From positions 1 to 64,000 of the forward strand of contig NZ_LNYO01000001.1 in the NCBI RefSeq assembly GCF_001467895.1: DNA of 64,000 nucleotides, read 5' to 3'. Numbering within the stretch: position 1 is the stretch's first letter; each line of letters begins with the position of its first letter. The position numbers and the translations under genes are program-made. Positions 28,295-40,029 of this stretch are shown piece by piece. The notes under the pieces were generated by a model. It did no database searches. It saw only the letters and a program-made list of their open reading frames with translations, and was not told the DNA's origin. This DNA comes from Legionella nautarum. Its GTDB lineage: Bacteria > Pseudomonadota > Gammaproteobacteria > Legionellales > Legionellaceae.

Positions 28295-28576
28295 ACTCTC
28301 GCCTAACCCACCGGATCAATAAAACTGTAACTATATCATCAGTCTTTCAATAGGTTAATTAACTTATTAGGAATTTCTAATGCTGGGTGAATTAATTTGC
28401 GTTTCGATGCAACAAAACCGCGGGGACTCACCTAGATATGCGGGGAAGCACCCTCTTGAAAATCCACTAGCGCATTATACTCGAGCAAAAATTTAACCAA
28501 TTAATATTGCATTTGATCAACAAACTCGTAATATAGAACATCAGGACGATATTTTAACAGCGGAAGTGAGGTCATT

Positions 28577-29833
28577 ATGAAATTCAAGAAATTCGTACTC
28601 CCCGAACAACATTTTATTATTAAACTTCTTAACTTACGTTCTGACTATGAGGCAAGAGAGGGAATAATACTGAGTAAAGCTTCCCAACCTTATGCGGTTA
28701 GTCGTTTTTTTGGTGCTACTGACGTTGAAGCACGCGAACGACAAATTTGTTTTATAGAAAAAATGTTGATTGCATTGGCCAAAGATCTTAATCCCCATGA
28801 AAAAGGCTTTAATAAGCAAAAATATTTAACCGCCTTGCAAGTGCTTGTCACACAGTGTTTTTACACAAAATCACAAATTCATCGCGACTATACGCATCCC
28901 TACAGCTCTTCCACTTTGAGTCAGTTAATTGACGAAGCAATGACCTTAACTGCTCTTAATGCTGTTGATCCAGAAACTCAGGCTTGTTGTTTATTGACTA
29001 GTGAGCACCTTCAAAAATCAGAGCTTTGTTTGGAGTCACTAAATGCTTGTTTGAAAAAACAAATTACAGCGCTAGAATGGCGTGATTTTTCCAACTTTGT
29101 TTCTACGGAATGCGGCTTATTAGATGAAAAATACGTTGTGAATTATCCTATTACTTCTATTATGATGCCCCTAGTCGCAGTACCTTCTAAACTGGCTGGC
29201 TATACCGTGGGATGGGTTTTCGGTAACTGGTTTGGGAAATCAGCATCGCTTCTATCAACTCATACAGCCGTCGCAATGACGCTAGGTAGTGGTTTAGTGT
29301 TTTTATTTGGACCCTCTGCAGCCCTGGGAGCTATTCTTATAACGCCCGCCCTAGCCGGCCAACTCATTGAAACTTATTGCGGTATCTCATTGAGCATTAT
29401 CATGGGCGAAACCATGAACTTAGTTGGAAATGGTGTGGGTTTTACAGTAGGAATGCCCTTGGATCTTGCAGTGCAATTACTTGGAAAAACTTGTTCTACA
29501 ATCACTAATTTTTATCAAGATAGCTCAACTTATCCCCCATTAACAGGTATCTCTTTAACTGATGGTGTTTCAATTATTGATGGTAGACCTATTGAATTTG
29601 ATCATATCAATCAACTGACAGAAGAATTACATAAAAACTTGAAATCAGTTCCTATTATCGTTGCTATTGAGGAAAATCAGCTAATTGTAAAGTATGAAGG
29701 TGTCACTAAAAAAATTGCTATAGCAACTGATGCTCAAGAGGCGATTGAGGAGTTAAAAAAACTAGGCTTGGAACAGAAAATAGCTGAGTTCGAAGAAGGG
29801 CCAGAGGCAGAAGTGGTGAGTCGCCCATGCTAG
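28577..29833 (+). CDS. 418-aa hypothetical protein with central membrane-seeking region
   Basis: No family recognised. Residues 1-185 are soluble and helical. About 190-305 is strongly hydrophobic and Gly-rich (LVAVPSKLAGYTVGWVFGNW; VFLFGPSAALGAILITP; MNLVGNGVGFTVGMP), enough for three or four membrane passes. The tail is mixed charged and ends Pro-Cys after an acidic stretch (EFEEGPEAEVV). No signal peptide. Such soluble-hydrophobic-soluble architecture with a Glu-rich end is common among Legionella effectors that insert into host membranes. That role here is inference. Isolated gene between a long AT-rich intergenic region (282 bp, no clear promoter) and convergent truD. Confidence 0.65.
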   Translation: MKFKKFVLPEQHFIIKLLNLRSDYEAREGIILSKASQPYAVSRFFGATDVEARERQICFIEKMLIALAKDLNPHEKGFNKQKYLTALQVLVTQCFYTKSQIHRDYTHPYSSSTLSQLIDEAMTLTALNAVDPETQACCLLTSEHLQKSELCLESLNACLKKQITALEWRDFSNFVSTECGLLDEKYVVNYPITSIMMPLVAVPSKLAGYTVGWVFGNWFGKSASLLSTHTAVAMTLGSGLVFLFGPSAALGAILITPALAGQLIETYCGISLSIIMGETMNLVGNGVGFTVGMPLDLAVQLLGKTCSTITNFYQDSSTYPPLTGISLTDGVSIIDGRPIEFDHINQLTEELHKNLKSVPIIVAIEENQLIVKYEGVTKKIAIATDAQEAIEELKKLGLEQKIAEFEEGPEAEVVSRPC

Positions 29834-29934
29834 CACCCCAGGTAATCCTGAGCGATGCTCGGGAAGATAGCGTTTGGGAATTCACCATGTCTTACGGGAG
29901 TTGAGTTAGTACAATTAAGTTTTGGGGTGAGGCT

Positions 29935-30965
29935 TTAATCACTATTCATCAATTCTCGTACAACACTAGTAGCATAACTCCCTGAGGTTAATCTGAAACT
30001 TAGAATTAATGCCTCTCCCTCCCACTGCCAGTTTAAATTTTCGACTTGTAAAATTAAAGAGCGATATGCACGTTCTAATCCCTGTTTCTCAAGCGCTGCA
30101 CACCAAACGCTATAATCAGCTAAAGCCTGTTCTTGTATAGCAAGAGCCTCTTTAGATGCTCGCTCCTGTCCCCTCCCCCATAAAGGGGCTGCGGGGGAAA
30201 TATCAAATTCCTTGACTCTTGCAGAAATAACTTCATCAAGTGTTTCGACTGTAAAAATACTATTCGAACCAGCAAGTTGCAGAACTTCACCTTCTAGGGC
30301 TTTATTCCAATTTTCTTGACTAACCCGCTCTCCTAAGATTTGGTTAAATAAAAAAGCCCTGGCAGCAGAATAATAAATCCCGCGTAAAAAACGATTTTTT
30401 GGTTTTAGATTACCTAAAAGTAGCTCCTTGGCTTTAATAAGATTCTGACCATCATAACCAAAACGCTGTGGTCCAAAATAATTGGGGACACCAAAGGCTT
30501 GAATTTGGGCTAAACGAGTTTCGATTTCAGATTTTTCGCTTAGATCTCGCAAAACCAAGCTAAAATCGTTCGCAGCAAGAGTCCCTGTTTTTAATTTTTT
30601 AAGATGACGTTTACACTCGAGGACACGCCATCCTTGACCTTGGAGCGCATTGGATTCAGGTAGATCTTGTCCTGGACAATGTACACAAAGCCATTGAGTC
30701 GTGAGAGCCTGTCGATCTTTTAGCCCTGCATAAGAAATAGCCTTTTCAGATTTACCTAAAGTACGCGCTATACTCTTGACCAATTCTTCAGTGTTTAAAC
30801 CTCTTTTTTCAATGCGGAGAAATAGATGTTCTCCCTCACCAGTCAACTCAAAACCCAATACCTCATCAACTTTAAAATCCTCAGGGGTGGATTTTAGAGC
30901 TCCTCTAACCTGAGGTTTACCATAGGCAAAGGGTAGTTCTTTAACATCAACCATAAAAATACTCA

Positions 30966-30966
<1 letters not shown>
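29935..30966 (-). CDS. truD: tRNA pseudouridine(13) synthase
   Basis: 343-aa enzyme isomerising uridine 13 of tRNA-Glu. The catalytic Asp lies in SYAGLKDRQALTTQW (about residue 80). Family motifs FGPQRFGYDGQNL and the C-terminal SGSYATSVVRELMN are present. Length is like E. coli TruD (349 aa). Its start overlaps the last base of the nif3-like gene, so it is the final gene of the long mlaF-to-truD transcription unit. Confidence 0.92.
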
Positions 30967-33227
<2,261 letters not shown>

Positions 33228-33236
33228 AGTACTGCC

Positions 33237-33515
33237 TTATCTACCCAATCCTAACATCGCATCCACGCCACAAAATTCCGCTAAAGCTAGAATCGCCTTA
33301 GGCATTCCATCAATTTGACAAGTTTTATTTTGCTCAGCCGTGAGCCTTTTTGCTTCAATTAATAGTGCAAGGCCGGCGCTGTCACAATGATGCACCTCAC
33401 TTAAATCAAGATGTAAGACAAGCTCTTTATTGTCATGAAAAAACTTTAACATGCGCAGACAGTCCGATTGGACCGTCGCAAAAGTCATCTCTGCTGATGG
33501 TTTAAAGGATTGCAC
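33237..33515 (-). CDS. mlaB: MlaB, STAS-domain subunit of the Mla lipid transporter
   Basis: 92-aa cytoplasmic STAS-domain protein that binds the MlaF ATPase and stabilises the MlaFEDB complex. The STAS phospho-site-like loop LSEVHHCDSAGLALL (residues about 38-52) is present with Ser in DSAG. It is one base downstream of mlaC. Shortness and divergence are normal for this subunit. Confidence 0.85.
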   Translation of the reverse strand: MQSFKPSAEMTFATVQSDCLRMLKFFHDNKELVLHLDLSEVHHCDSAGLALLIEAKRLTAEQNKTCQIDGMPKAILALAEFCGVDAMLGLGR

Positions 33516-33516
33516 G

Positions 33517-34122
33517 TTAAGCTGCCTTCTTAGAGTGTTGCTGCATTTGTTTGATCAAATCTTGCATGCTTGAATTTTGCAAGGCTTCAGCAAACTGCGA
33601 ACGGAAACTTTGTAATAAGCTAACCCCTTCAACACTTAAGTCGTAGATTTTCCACTGTCCATTCTTAGAAATTAGGCTATAGCTTAAAGGAATGTTTTTA
33701 CCTTTAGAACGGACAATAATGCTATTAACACGGATAAAACGACTTTCAAGCGAACCTCTAATTGGCAGGAACTTAACCGTTTCATCAGTGTATTCAGCCA
33801 GGGGAGTAGAATAAGTGCGGATAACTAGTTGAGTAAACGCCCTAGAAAACTGTTGTTTCTCAGCGGAAGAAGCTTCTCCCCACGCTTTACGCCCTAGCAC
33901 CGAACGCGACATGCCGCTCACATCAACATTAGGCAGTAAATAATGTTCAACTGCTTGATAGATAACCTGAGTATTATTTTTTAAATTTGCTTTATTTTGC
34001 TTTAATGTCGCAAGAATTTGGTTTGAAGTCGTTTCAAGCATTGAAATTGGCGATGAAGCTGCCCATACCAATTGGGTTAATGACAATGCTGCTGACAACA
34101 AAATTATTTTTATTCCCTTCAT
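33517..34122 (-). CDS. mlaC: MlaC, periplasmic phospholipid carrier
   Basis: 201-aa periplasmic protein with a signal peptide (KIILLSAALSLTQLVWA, cleavage about residue 21). The mature part has the MlaC/Ttg2D pattern: VEHYLLPNVDVSGMSRSVLG, the QFSRAFTQLVIRTYS helix and YDLSVEGVSLLQSFRSQF. It shuttles phospholipids between the outer-membrane MlaA complex and the inner-membrane MlaFEDB complex. The Lys/Gln-rich tail is typical. Confidence 0.93.
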   Translation of the reverse strand: MKGIKIILLSAALSLTQLVWAASSPISMLETTSNQILATLKQNKANLKNNTQVIYQAVEHYLLPNVDVSGMSRSVLGRKAWGEASSAEKQQFSRAFTQLVIRTYSTPLAEYTDETVKFLPIRGSLESRFIRVNSIIVRSKGKNIPLSYSLISKNGQWKIYDLSVEGVSLLQSFRSQFAEALQNSSMQDLIKQMQQHSKKAA

Positions 34123-34129
34123 AATTCAC

Positions 34130-34609
34130 CTATTTCTTAATATTAAACAAAAGCTGACCAATCAAATTCTCAAGAATAATCGCTTCCTGTGTTTTAGGAA
34201 TCACATCGCCTTCACGCAAGTAAGGATGCTCTTTGGTTTCTTCATCATCAAACCCAGGTACAATGCTTATATAATTGGACCCAATTAAACCTTCGGTTAG
34301 AATACGTGCTGAAGAATCTTCGTAAGGGATTGGTTTATCATTTCGTAATAGCATGGTCACTTTAGCATTTAGCTCACCGGATTGTAATTCAATACGAGTC
34401 ACTTCACCAATTTTTACTCCAGCAACAGTAACCGGTGCTCTTACTCGGAGACCACCGATATCGGTGAACTCTGCAGTAACATGATAGCCTTTGGGAGTCA
34501 CTAGATTAGAAATCCCGCTCACTTTCATCACCATGATAAATAAGGCCAGCAAGCCTAGCAACATAAATAGACCTACGCTTGTATCAATACTTCGTTGCCT
34601 ATGGTTCAT
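34130..34609 (-). CDS. mlaD: MlaD, MCE-domain substrate-binding subunit
   Basis: 159-aa protein with one N-terminal transmembrane helix (residues about 12-30) and a single MCE domain (YHVTAEFTDIGGLRVRAPVTV onward) that forms the periplasmic hexameric ring of the Mla transporter. The C-terminal hydrophobic helix ILENLIGQLLFN lines the pore. Starts directly after the mlaE stop, with no gap. Confidence 0.93.
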   Translation of the reverse strand: MNHRQRSIDTSVGLFMLLGLLALFIMVMKVSGISNLVTPKGYHVTAEFTDIGGLRVRAPVTVAGVKIGEVTRIELQSGELNAKVTMLLRNDKPIPYEDSSARILTEGLIGSNYISIVPGFDDEETKEHPYLREGDVIPKTQEAIILENLIGQLLFNIKK

Positions 34610-35392
34610 CTACCAACCTCCAATCATCACTGCTGTCAAAATAAAATCAAGCCCAAGGACCGCCAGTGAAGAATAAACCACTGTTCGCGTTGTCGCTTGA
34701 CTGATCCCTTCAGCTGTAGCAATACAATTAAAGCCTTGAAATACTGCTATCCACGCCACTACAAAAGCAAAAACAATACTTTTAATGATGCCGCTTAAAA
34801 CATCGACTCGAAAGTTGACAGCAGCCTGCATGTTCGACCAAAAACTGCCGGCATCAATTCCTAGCCATTGCACACCGACAAAATACCCACCATATACAGC
34901 GACTGCGGAAAATATTAAGGCTAATACCGGCAAAGCAATAAGGCCAGCAAGAAATCGTGGGTAAATTACTCTTCCTAAAGGGTCCACTCCCATCATATCC
35001 ATGCTTGCCAATTGCTCGGTCGCCTTCATTAAACCTATTTCAGCCGTCAAAGCCGAACCAGCACGCCCTGCAAAAAGGAGCGCTGAGATCACTGGGCCTA
35101 ATTCTCTAGCAATACTTAGCGCTAAAAGTTGTCCCAACTGGCTCGTCGCCCCAAATTTTTGCAAAGTATTATAACCTTGTAATCCAATAACCATGCCAAT
35201 AAACATGGCTGATACAACGATGATCAAACAAGACAACACGCCGACAAAATACAACTGCGCGCGCAAAGCGGGCCAAAGACGCGGTAAATCAGGATTTCTA
35301 GAAAATATACCCAGTAAAAAAACACCTGAACTTCCCATGGCTTGTAAAGAATGCACACCACGTTGTCCCATACGGGCAAGCATATCAAGCAT
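34610..35392 (-). CDS. mlaE: MlaE, permease subunit of the Mla lipid transporter
   Basis: 260-aa inner-membrane permease (same length as E. coli MlaE). An N-terminal interfacial helix is followed by five membrane helices. Family motifs include [24 protein letters not shown] and the coupling helix region [13 protein letters not shown]. It overlaps mlaF by 8 nt. Confidence 0.95.
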   Translation of the reverse strand: MLDMLARMGQRGVHSLQAMGSSGVFLLGIFSRNPDLPRLWPALRAQLYFVGVLSCLIIVVSAMFIGMVIGLQGYNTLQKFGATSQLGQLLALSIARELGPVISALLFAGRAGSALTAEIGLMKATEQLASMDMMGVDPLGRVIYPRFLAGLIALPVLALIFSAVAVYGGYFVGVQWLGIDAGSFWSNMQAAVNFRVDVLSGIIKSIVFAFVVAWIAVFQGFNCIATAEGISQATTRTVVYSSLAVLGLDFILTAVMIGGW

Positions 35393-36182
35393 TTAGCAGC
35401 TCCTCTGTATAAGGGCGGGCCGGGTAATGGAAAGGCACAGCTCCATCCGCTTCGCCATGCATAAATTGTTTTACCTCAGGATGTGTCGATTCTTTTAACT
35501 CTGCGGGAGTGCCCTGGCCGATCAAGCGCCCTCCCCCGATTAAATAAATATAATCAGCAATTGAGCAAGTTTCTTCAACATCATGTGAAACAATAATAGT
35601 GGTTGTTTCCAACAATTGATTTAGGCGCTTAATTAAGCGCACAAGAACTCCCATAGAAATCGGATCTTGGCCTGTAAATGGCTCGTCGTACATCATTAAT
35701 TCTGGATCAAGAGCAATAGTTCTTGCCAGAGCAACGCGTCTTGCCATACCACCCGATAACTCATCCGGCATTAATTGAGCCGCCCCTCGAAGACCTACAG
35801 CTTCTAGTTTCATCAAGACGATATCGCGCAGCATCGCTTCGTTAAGCTCAGTATGCTCCCTCAAAGGAAATGCAACATTGTCAAAAACTGATAAATGAGT
35901 GAATAGCGCGGAACTTTGAAACAGCAGGCCCATTTTTCTCCGAGCCAGATACAATTCTTTCCGCGATAATTGATGGATATTAGCCCCTTTAACAAAAATT
36001 TCCCCCGCTTCGGGTTCTAATTGCCCGCCAATCAATTTTAACAGCGTTGTTTTACCACTTCCGCTGGGGCCCATGATTGCTGTAATTTTCCCACGTTTCA
36101 TGTCCATATTGACACCGTCAAAAATAGGGCGTCCATTTCTTGAAAAACTGAGGTTGGTGATATGCACCAAATTTTCCTGCAT
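35385..36182 (-). CDS. mlaF: MlaF, ATPase subunit of the Mla lipid transporter
   Basis: 265-aa ABC ATPase. Walker [11 protein letters not shown] (about 39-48), signature [13 protein letters not shown], Walker B LMMYDEP and switch His in IIVSHD. It powers phospholipid movement between outer and inner membranes. First gene of the operon mlaF-E-D-C-B-ibaG-murA-nif3-truD. It is divergent from kdsD across a 133-bp region. Confidence 0.95.
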   Translation of the reverse strand: MQENLVHITNLSFSRNGRPIFDGVNMDMKRGKITAIMGPSGSGKTTLLKLIGGQLEPEAGEIFVKGANIHQLSRKELYLARRKMGLLFQSSALFTHLSVFDNVAFPLREHTELNEAMLRDIVLMKLEAVGLRGAAQLMPDELSGGMARRVALARTIALDPELMMYDEPFTGQDPISMGVLVRLIKRLNQLLETTTIIVSHDVEETCSIADYIYLIGGGRLIGQGTPAELKESTHPEVKQFMHGEADGAVPFHYPARPYTEELLNA

Positions 36183-36251
36183 TTATTTTTATTCCGGAGC
36201 TTCATTTAATTTGATTATACCTGAATATAAATTTTCGCCTACAAAAAAAAT

Positions 36252-36279
36252 TTGTCCCTATAAAGAAAAAAAATACTAT
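36252..36279 (+). promoter_or_regulatory. Candidate promoter of the kdsD-kdsC-lptCAB operon
   Basis: -35 TTGTCC (36252-36257), 16-bp A-rich spacer, -10 TACTAT (36274-36279). It lies in the 133-bp gap shared with the divergent mla operon. Both boxes match the consensus at 4 of 6 positions, so this is a moderate-quality call. Confidence 0.4.
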
Positions 36280-36290
36280 GTTAGAATTTC

Positions 36291-36315
36291 AAACTATCTG
36301 AAAAAAAGGTAGTTT
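36291..36315 (+). promoter_or_regulatory. Leader hairpin covering the kdsD ribosome-binding site
   Basis: AAACTATC (36291-36298) pairs with GGTAGTTT (36308-36315), 8 bp with one G-U, loop of nine nt. The downstream arm contains the GG of the AAAGG ribosome site and ends directly at the kdsD ATG. The weak stem could tune translation start. Confidence 0.35.
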
Positions 36316-37278
36316 ATGAATTTTTGCAAATTAGGTCTTGCGGTCATCGAAACGGAAGCACAAGCAGTCTTTGAGCTGACACAACGTATCGATGAAAATT
36401 TTGAAACCGCCTGCAACCTTTTACTCGCATGTAAAGGTCGTGTAGTGGTAACCGGAATGGGTAAATCAGGCCATATTGGCCACAAAATTGCTGCAACGTT
36501 TTCGAGTACCGGTACCCCTGCCTTTTTCATGCATCCAGGTGAAGCTAGTCATGGTGATTTAGGAATGATCACTCGCCAAGATACTGTGCTTGCCATTTCT
36601 AATTCTGGCTTTACTAATGAAATTGTCACGCTACTGCCACTCCTAAAGCGCCTCGAAGTCCCCCTAATTGCCTTAACAGGTAATAACGAATCGACTTTAG
36701 CAAAAGCCGCTGATGTCAACATCGACCTTTCTATTCGCCAAGAAGCTTGTCCTTTAGGCTTAGCTCCAACGACTAGCACAACAGTATCCTTAGTCATGGG
36801 TGACGCTTTGGCGATCGCTTTATTACAAGCAAGAGGGTTTAGTGCGGAAGACTTTGCTTTATCTCACCCCGGCGGCGCGCTTGGCAGACGTCTCTTACTC
36901 CGCATTGATGAATTATTCCATCATGGTGAAGGTCTACCCGTCATTAAAGAAGACGCGACCATTAGAGAAGCCTTGATTGAAGTCACAGCAAAAAAACTAG
37001 GTATGACCTGCGTTGTTGATTCCCATGGATATCTCGTAGGTGTCTATACGGATGGCGATGTAAGACGAACACTAAATCAAAATGTTGATATCAATGTAAC
37101 AGCAATTAGTTCGGTAATGAGTAGAAGCTGCAAAGCGATTAAAAAAGGGTTATTGGCGGCAGAAGCTTTGACGATTATGCAAAAATACAGCATCACTTCA
37201 TTAGTAGTTATTGATGAAGAAAATAGACCAATCGCCGTTGTCCATTTACATGATCTGCTGCGCGCAGGTGTTTTTTAA
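36316..37278 (+). CDS. kdsD: Arabinose-5-phosphate isomerase
   Basis: 320-aa enzyme interconverting ribulose-5-phosphate and D-arabinose-5-phosphate for Kdo synthesis. N-terminal SIS domain (residues about 40-180; VVVTGMGKSGHIGHKIA, then SNSGFTNE and the catalytic-site HPGEASHGD) and two C-terminal CBS domains (about 205-320). Heads the operon kdsD-kdsC-lptC-lptA-lptB, as in E. coli. The ATG is framed by a small hairpin. Confidence 0.95.
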   Translation: MNFCKLGLAVIETEAQAVFELTQRIDENFETACNLLLACKGRVVVTGMGKSGHIGHKIAATFSSTGTPAFFMHPGEASHGDLGMITRQDTVLAISNSGFTNEIVTLLPLLKRLEVPLIALTGNNESTLAKAADVNIDLSIRQEACPLGLAPTTSTTVSLVMGDALAIALLQARGFSAEDFALSHPGGALGRRLLLRIDELFHHGEGLPVIKEDATIREALIEVTAKKLGMTCVVDSHGYLVGVYTDGDVRRTLNQNVDINVTAISSVMSRSCKAIKKGLLAAEALTIMQKYSITSLVVIDEENRPIAVVHLHDLLRAGVF

Positions 37279-37292
37279 TAAAGAGATTAGGA

Positions 37293-37820
37293 ATGAACGA
37301 ACTATTAGAAAAAGCAAAAAAAGTTAAATGCTTGATCTGTGATGTGGATGGTGTCTTAACCGATGGTTTACTTTATATTGATAACTTTGGTAATGAATTA
37401 AAAACCTTTCATGTCCAAGACGGAATGGGTTTAAAGTTATTAATGGCTGCCGGCGTTCAGGTTGCGGTGATCACCACCTCACAAAACGCGGTCATCGATC
37501 ATCGTATGAATCAATTAGGTATTCAACATTATTTTAAAGGCCAAGTGAACAAACTTGATGCTTTTAACCAACTGAAAAAACGCTTAGACTTAAGCAATGA
37601 GGATTTTGCTTACATAGGCGATGACTTACCAGATCTAGAAATTATTCGCCAAGTTGGCTTTGGTGTGGCTGTAGCCAATGCAGTTGAGCAAGTTAAAGAA
37701 TTTGCTGCCTGGAAAACTGAGCTCTCAGGGGGGCGCGGTGCGGTTCGAGAACTTTGTGACTTGATTTTGAAAGCTCAGCAAATACAAGAGCTAGCACTTG
37801 AAAGGTATTTTATATCATGA
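37293..37820 (+). CDS. kdsC: 3-deoxy-D-manno-octulosonate-8-phosphate phosphatase
   Basis: 175-aa HAD phosphatase (C0 type, no cap) that makes Kdo from Kdo-8-phosphate. Motif I CDVDGVLTDG (Asp nucleophile near residue 18), motif II ITTS, motif III Lys region and motif IV YIGDDLPDLE are all present. It begins 14 bp after kdsD and overlaps lptC by 4 nt (ATGA). Confidence 0.95.
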   Translation: MNELLEKAKKVKCLICDVDGVLTDGLLYIDNFGNELKTFHVQDGMGLKLLMAAGVQVAVITTSQNAVIDHRMNQLGIQHYFKGQVNKLDAFNQLKKRLDLSNEDFAYIGDDLPDLEIIRQVGFGVAVANAVEQVKEFAAWKTELSGGRGAVRELCDLILKAQQIQELALERYFIS

Positions 37821-38401
37821 ATGCTGTAAAGCAAGCGGCTTGGTTGTTTTGTGTACTTATAGCCTTAGCAGGCTCAGGTTGGTATTATGTCAGCTCTAGC
37901 TCTTCAGTCAGCCGTCTTGATAATCAAACGCTTTCCAATTCAGCCGATATGATTATTAATAATCTCACCGTTAAACGCTTTGACGACATGGGAAAACTAG
38001 TTAATTATTTATTCTCCCCTGAAGTACAACATATACCGAATAATAACATGCATTTCTTCGCTTCTCCCCGTCTAGCACTGTCTGAGGCTGGAGGCAATCA
38101 ACCGGCCTGGGAAATAAGCTCGAACCAAGGAAAAGCAATTAACGGCGGCGAGCGTATCATTTTTACCAATAACGTAGTCGTTCACCAAAATAAAGGCCAA
38201 CACAATCAAGAAAGCACCTTGAAAACGGAAGAACTAACCTATTTTCCAAAAGAGAAATTAGCGACTTCGCAGGTTGCTGTTAGCTTTGAACAACCAGGCA
38301 GATCTGTACACTCCGAAGGAATTAAGGTTTATCTCGCCGATAAGCGTGTTCAATTATTAAACCAAGCTCGTGCTACCTTTGAGCCTCAAAAAGATGCCTA
38401 A
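37817..38401 (+). CDS. lptC: LptC, inner-membrane LPS transport protein
   Basis: 194-aa bitopic protein: one N-terminal membrane anchor (residues 8-27) followed by a periplasmic beta-jellyroll of the OstA/LptC type. It passes LPS from the LptB2FG ABC transporter to LptA. Sequence conservation is low, as usual for LptC. Identity is supported by topology and by position between kdsC and lptA. Confidence 0.9.
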   Translation: MNAVKQAAWLFCVLIALAGSGWYYVSSSSSVSRLDNQTLSNSADMIINNLTVKRFDDMGKLVNYLFSPEVQHIPNNNMHFFASPRLALSEAGGNQPAWEISSNQGKAINGGERIIFTNNVVVHQNKGQHNQESTLKTEELTYFPKEKLATSQVAVSFEQPGRSVHSEGIKVYLADKRVQLLNQARATFEPQKDA

Positions 38402-38900
38402 ATCTATCCTATTAAATCTTGTCACAGGGCTTGTGCTGTTATTAACCAGTAACACTGGCTTGGCCTTGTCTGATGATCGTCAAAAAACGCTTGAATTGTT
38501 AGCGGACTCAGCCGATTTGAATCAGCAGACTCACCGCGGCGAATACACTGGCAATGTGCAACTTGATCAAGGTTCCTCGCATTTACGCGCAGCAAATGCA
38601 GTCACTGAAGGAAGTGCACAAAATAAATTAGTGCTTGCCATTGCTAAAGGTGATGGAAAAGAACAGGCGCATTTTTGGACACTCACCGAACTCAATAAAC
38701 CCCCTCTTCATGCCTATGCGGATGAAATTCGTTATCATCCCGAAAACCATCTTATTGAGCTAATTGGCAACGCTCGTGTGATTCAAGGTGATAATTCTTT
38801 CTCGGCATCTAAGATTAGTTATGATACCCTTAAGCAACATGTTGTCTCAAAAAGTGATGGAAAAACACGTACGACGATTATTATCCATCCTGGGAAGTGA
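38394..38900 (+). CDS. lptA: LptA, periplasmic LPS bridge protein
   Basis: 168-aa periplasmic OstA-domain protein that forms the LPS bridge across the periplasm. ATG 38394 is chosen because it gives a normal signal peptide ([22 protein letters not shown]). A GTG eight codons earlier would add a polar extension. Core signatures: [20 protein letters not shown] and [19 protein letters not shown]. The first codons overlap the lptC end by 8 nt. Confidence 0.92.
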   Translation: MPKSILLNLVTGLVLLLTSNTGLALSDDRQKTLELLADSADLNQQTHRGEYTGNVQLDQGSSHLRAANAVTEGSAQNKLVLAIAKGDGKEQAHFWTLTELNKPPLHAYADEIRYHPENHLIELIGNARVIQGDNSFSASKISYDTLKQHVVSKSDGKTRTTIIIHPGK

Positions 38901-38902
38901 TT

Positions 38903-39628
38903 ATGAGTGAGCTGTCAGCACGTCATCTAAAGAAATCTTTTAAAACGCGAACAGTAGTTAATGATGTCAGTATAACCATCCGCAGTGGCGAATGCGTGGG
39001 CTTGCTTGGCCCCAATGGAGCAGGAAAAACGACCTGCTTTTATATGATTGTCGGTTTACAATCCTGCGATGAAGGCCAAATTTCACTTGATCATCATGAT
39101 CTCACTAAAGCACCTATGCATCAGCGTGCTCGGTTGGGTATTGGCTATTTACCCCAAGAAGCTTCCGTATTTCGGAAACTATCAGTTGGCGATAATATTT
39201 TATCCATTCTGCAACTACGAGAAGATTTAGATAACAAGGCGCGGAAAGAAAAATTAGAACAGTTGCTAAATGAATTTCACATCGCTCATCTGCGTAATAG
39301 TCTGGGAATGAGTTTATCAGGAGGCGAGCGGCGACGCGTAGAGATAGCCCGTGCGTTGGCAATCGAACCTACTTTTATTCTATTGGACGAACCTTTTGCT
39401 GGGGTTGACCCTATTTCGGTTCTTGATATTAAACGTATCATTTCGCATCTTTGTGATAAAAATATTGGCGTACTAATCACTGACCATAATGTGCGGGAGA
39501 CTTTAGATATTTGTGAACGAGCCTATATTGTGAGTCAAGGCAAAATTCTTTGCGAAGGAACACCTGAGGCGATTCTGGCTAATCAGCAAGTTCGAGCCGT
39601 TTATTTGGGTGAAGAGTTTTCTTTATAA
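38903..39628 (+). CDS. lptB: LptB, ATPase of the LPS export ABC transporter
   Basis: 241-aa ABC ATPase, same length as E. coli LptB from ATG 38903 (a GTG six bases earlier is possible). Walker [10 protein letters not shown], signature [15 protein letters not shown], Walker [14 protein letters not shown], switch His in ITDHN. Last gene of the operon; rpoN, which follows lptB in many gammaproteobacteria, is absent and replaced by repeat element A3. Confidence 0.95.
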   Translation: MSELSARHLKKSFKTRTVVNDVSITIRSGECVGLLGPNGAGKTTCFYMIVGLQSCDEGQISLDHHDLTKAPMHQRARLGIGYLPQEASVFRKLSVGDNILSILQLREDLDNKARKEKLEQLLNEFHIAHLRNSLGMSLSGGERRRVEIARALAIEPTFILLDEPFAGVDPISVLDIKRIISHLCDKNIGVLITDHNVRETLDICERAYIVSQGKILCEGTPEAILANQQVRAVYLGEEFSL

Positions 39629-39682
39629 TTCCTCACTTCTTTCTTCTTCTTGAAAGGGTGCTGTTGCATTTCATAATATCCG

Positions 39683-39949
39683 TTCAGGCTCTGAGGTTCG
39701 CCCACGAAATGAGTATCTAAAGAATTTGTATTAATTTTACTCCGTTCAGCCTGATGAGCACGCATGGCGTGCGTCTTGAAGGCTTGTCCTGAGGCTCTCG
39801 AAAACCTGCCCTGAGGCTCCTTCGAAGAGAAGCCTTTTGCGGCACTTCGAGACAGCGCTGCGCGCTTCCTCAGTGCGAACGGTATAAATAAAACGATCAA
39901 TGGACTAAACAGTCTATTTCATTTCGTGGGGATACTTCAGCCCGAACGG
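39683..39949 (+). mobile_element. Family A element, copy A3
   Basis: Occupies most of the 401-bp gap between lptB and trpG. Left end GGCTCTGAGGTTCGCCCACGAAAT, written here only as its key part CCCACGAAAT, pairs with right end ATTTCGTGGG. Inside are GAGCACGCATGGCGTGCGTC (hairpin GCACGC-ATG-GCGTGC) and CGAGACAGCGCTGCGCGC. The tail word CTCAGCCCGAACGGATTT occurs twice nearly in tandem (about 39936-39972). Open frames across it are repeat-derived. The last 60 bp before trpG (39970-40029) hold its leader; no clear promoter or attenuator was seen. Confidence 0.75.
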
Positions 39950-40029
39950 ATTTGTCTCAGCCCGAACGGATTTTTTAATAACTCAACAACGTCCCATAAC
40001 TTGTGCTATCTATCGGAGCTTAACCGCTA

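Noticed and set aside
28489..28510. PmrA-like half site ATTAATATT before the 418-aa gene
   Set aside because: No second half at the required 2-bp spacing.
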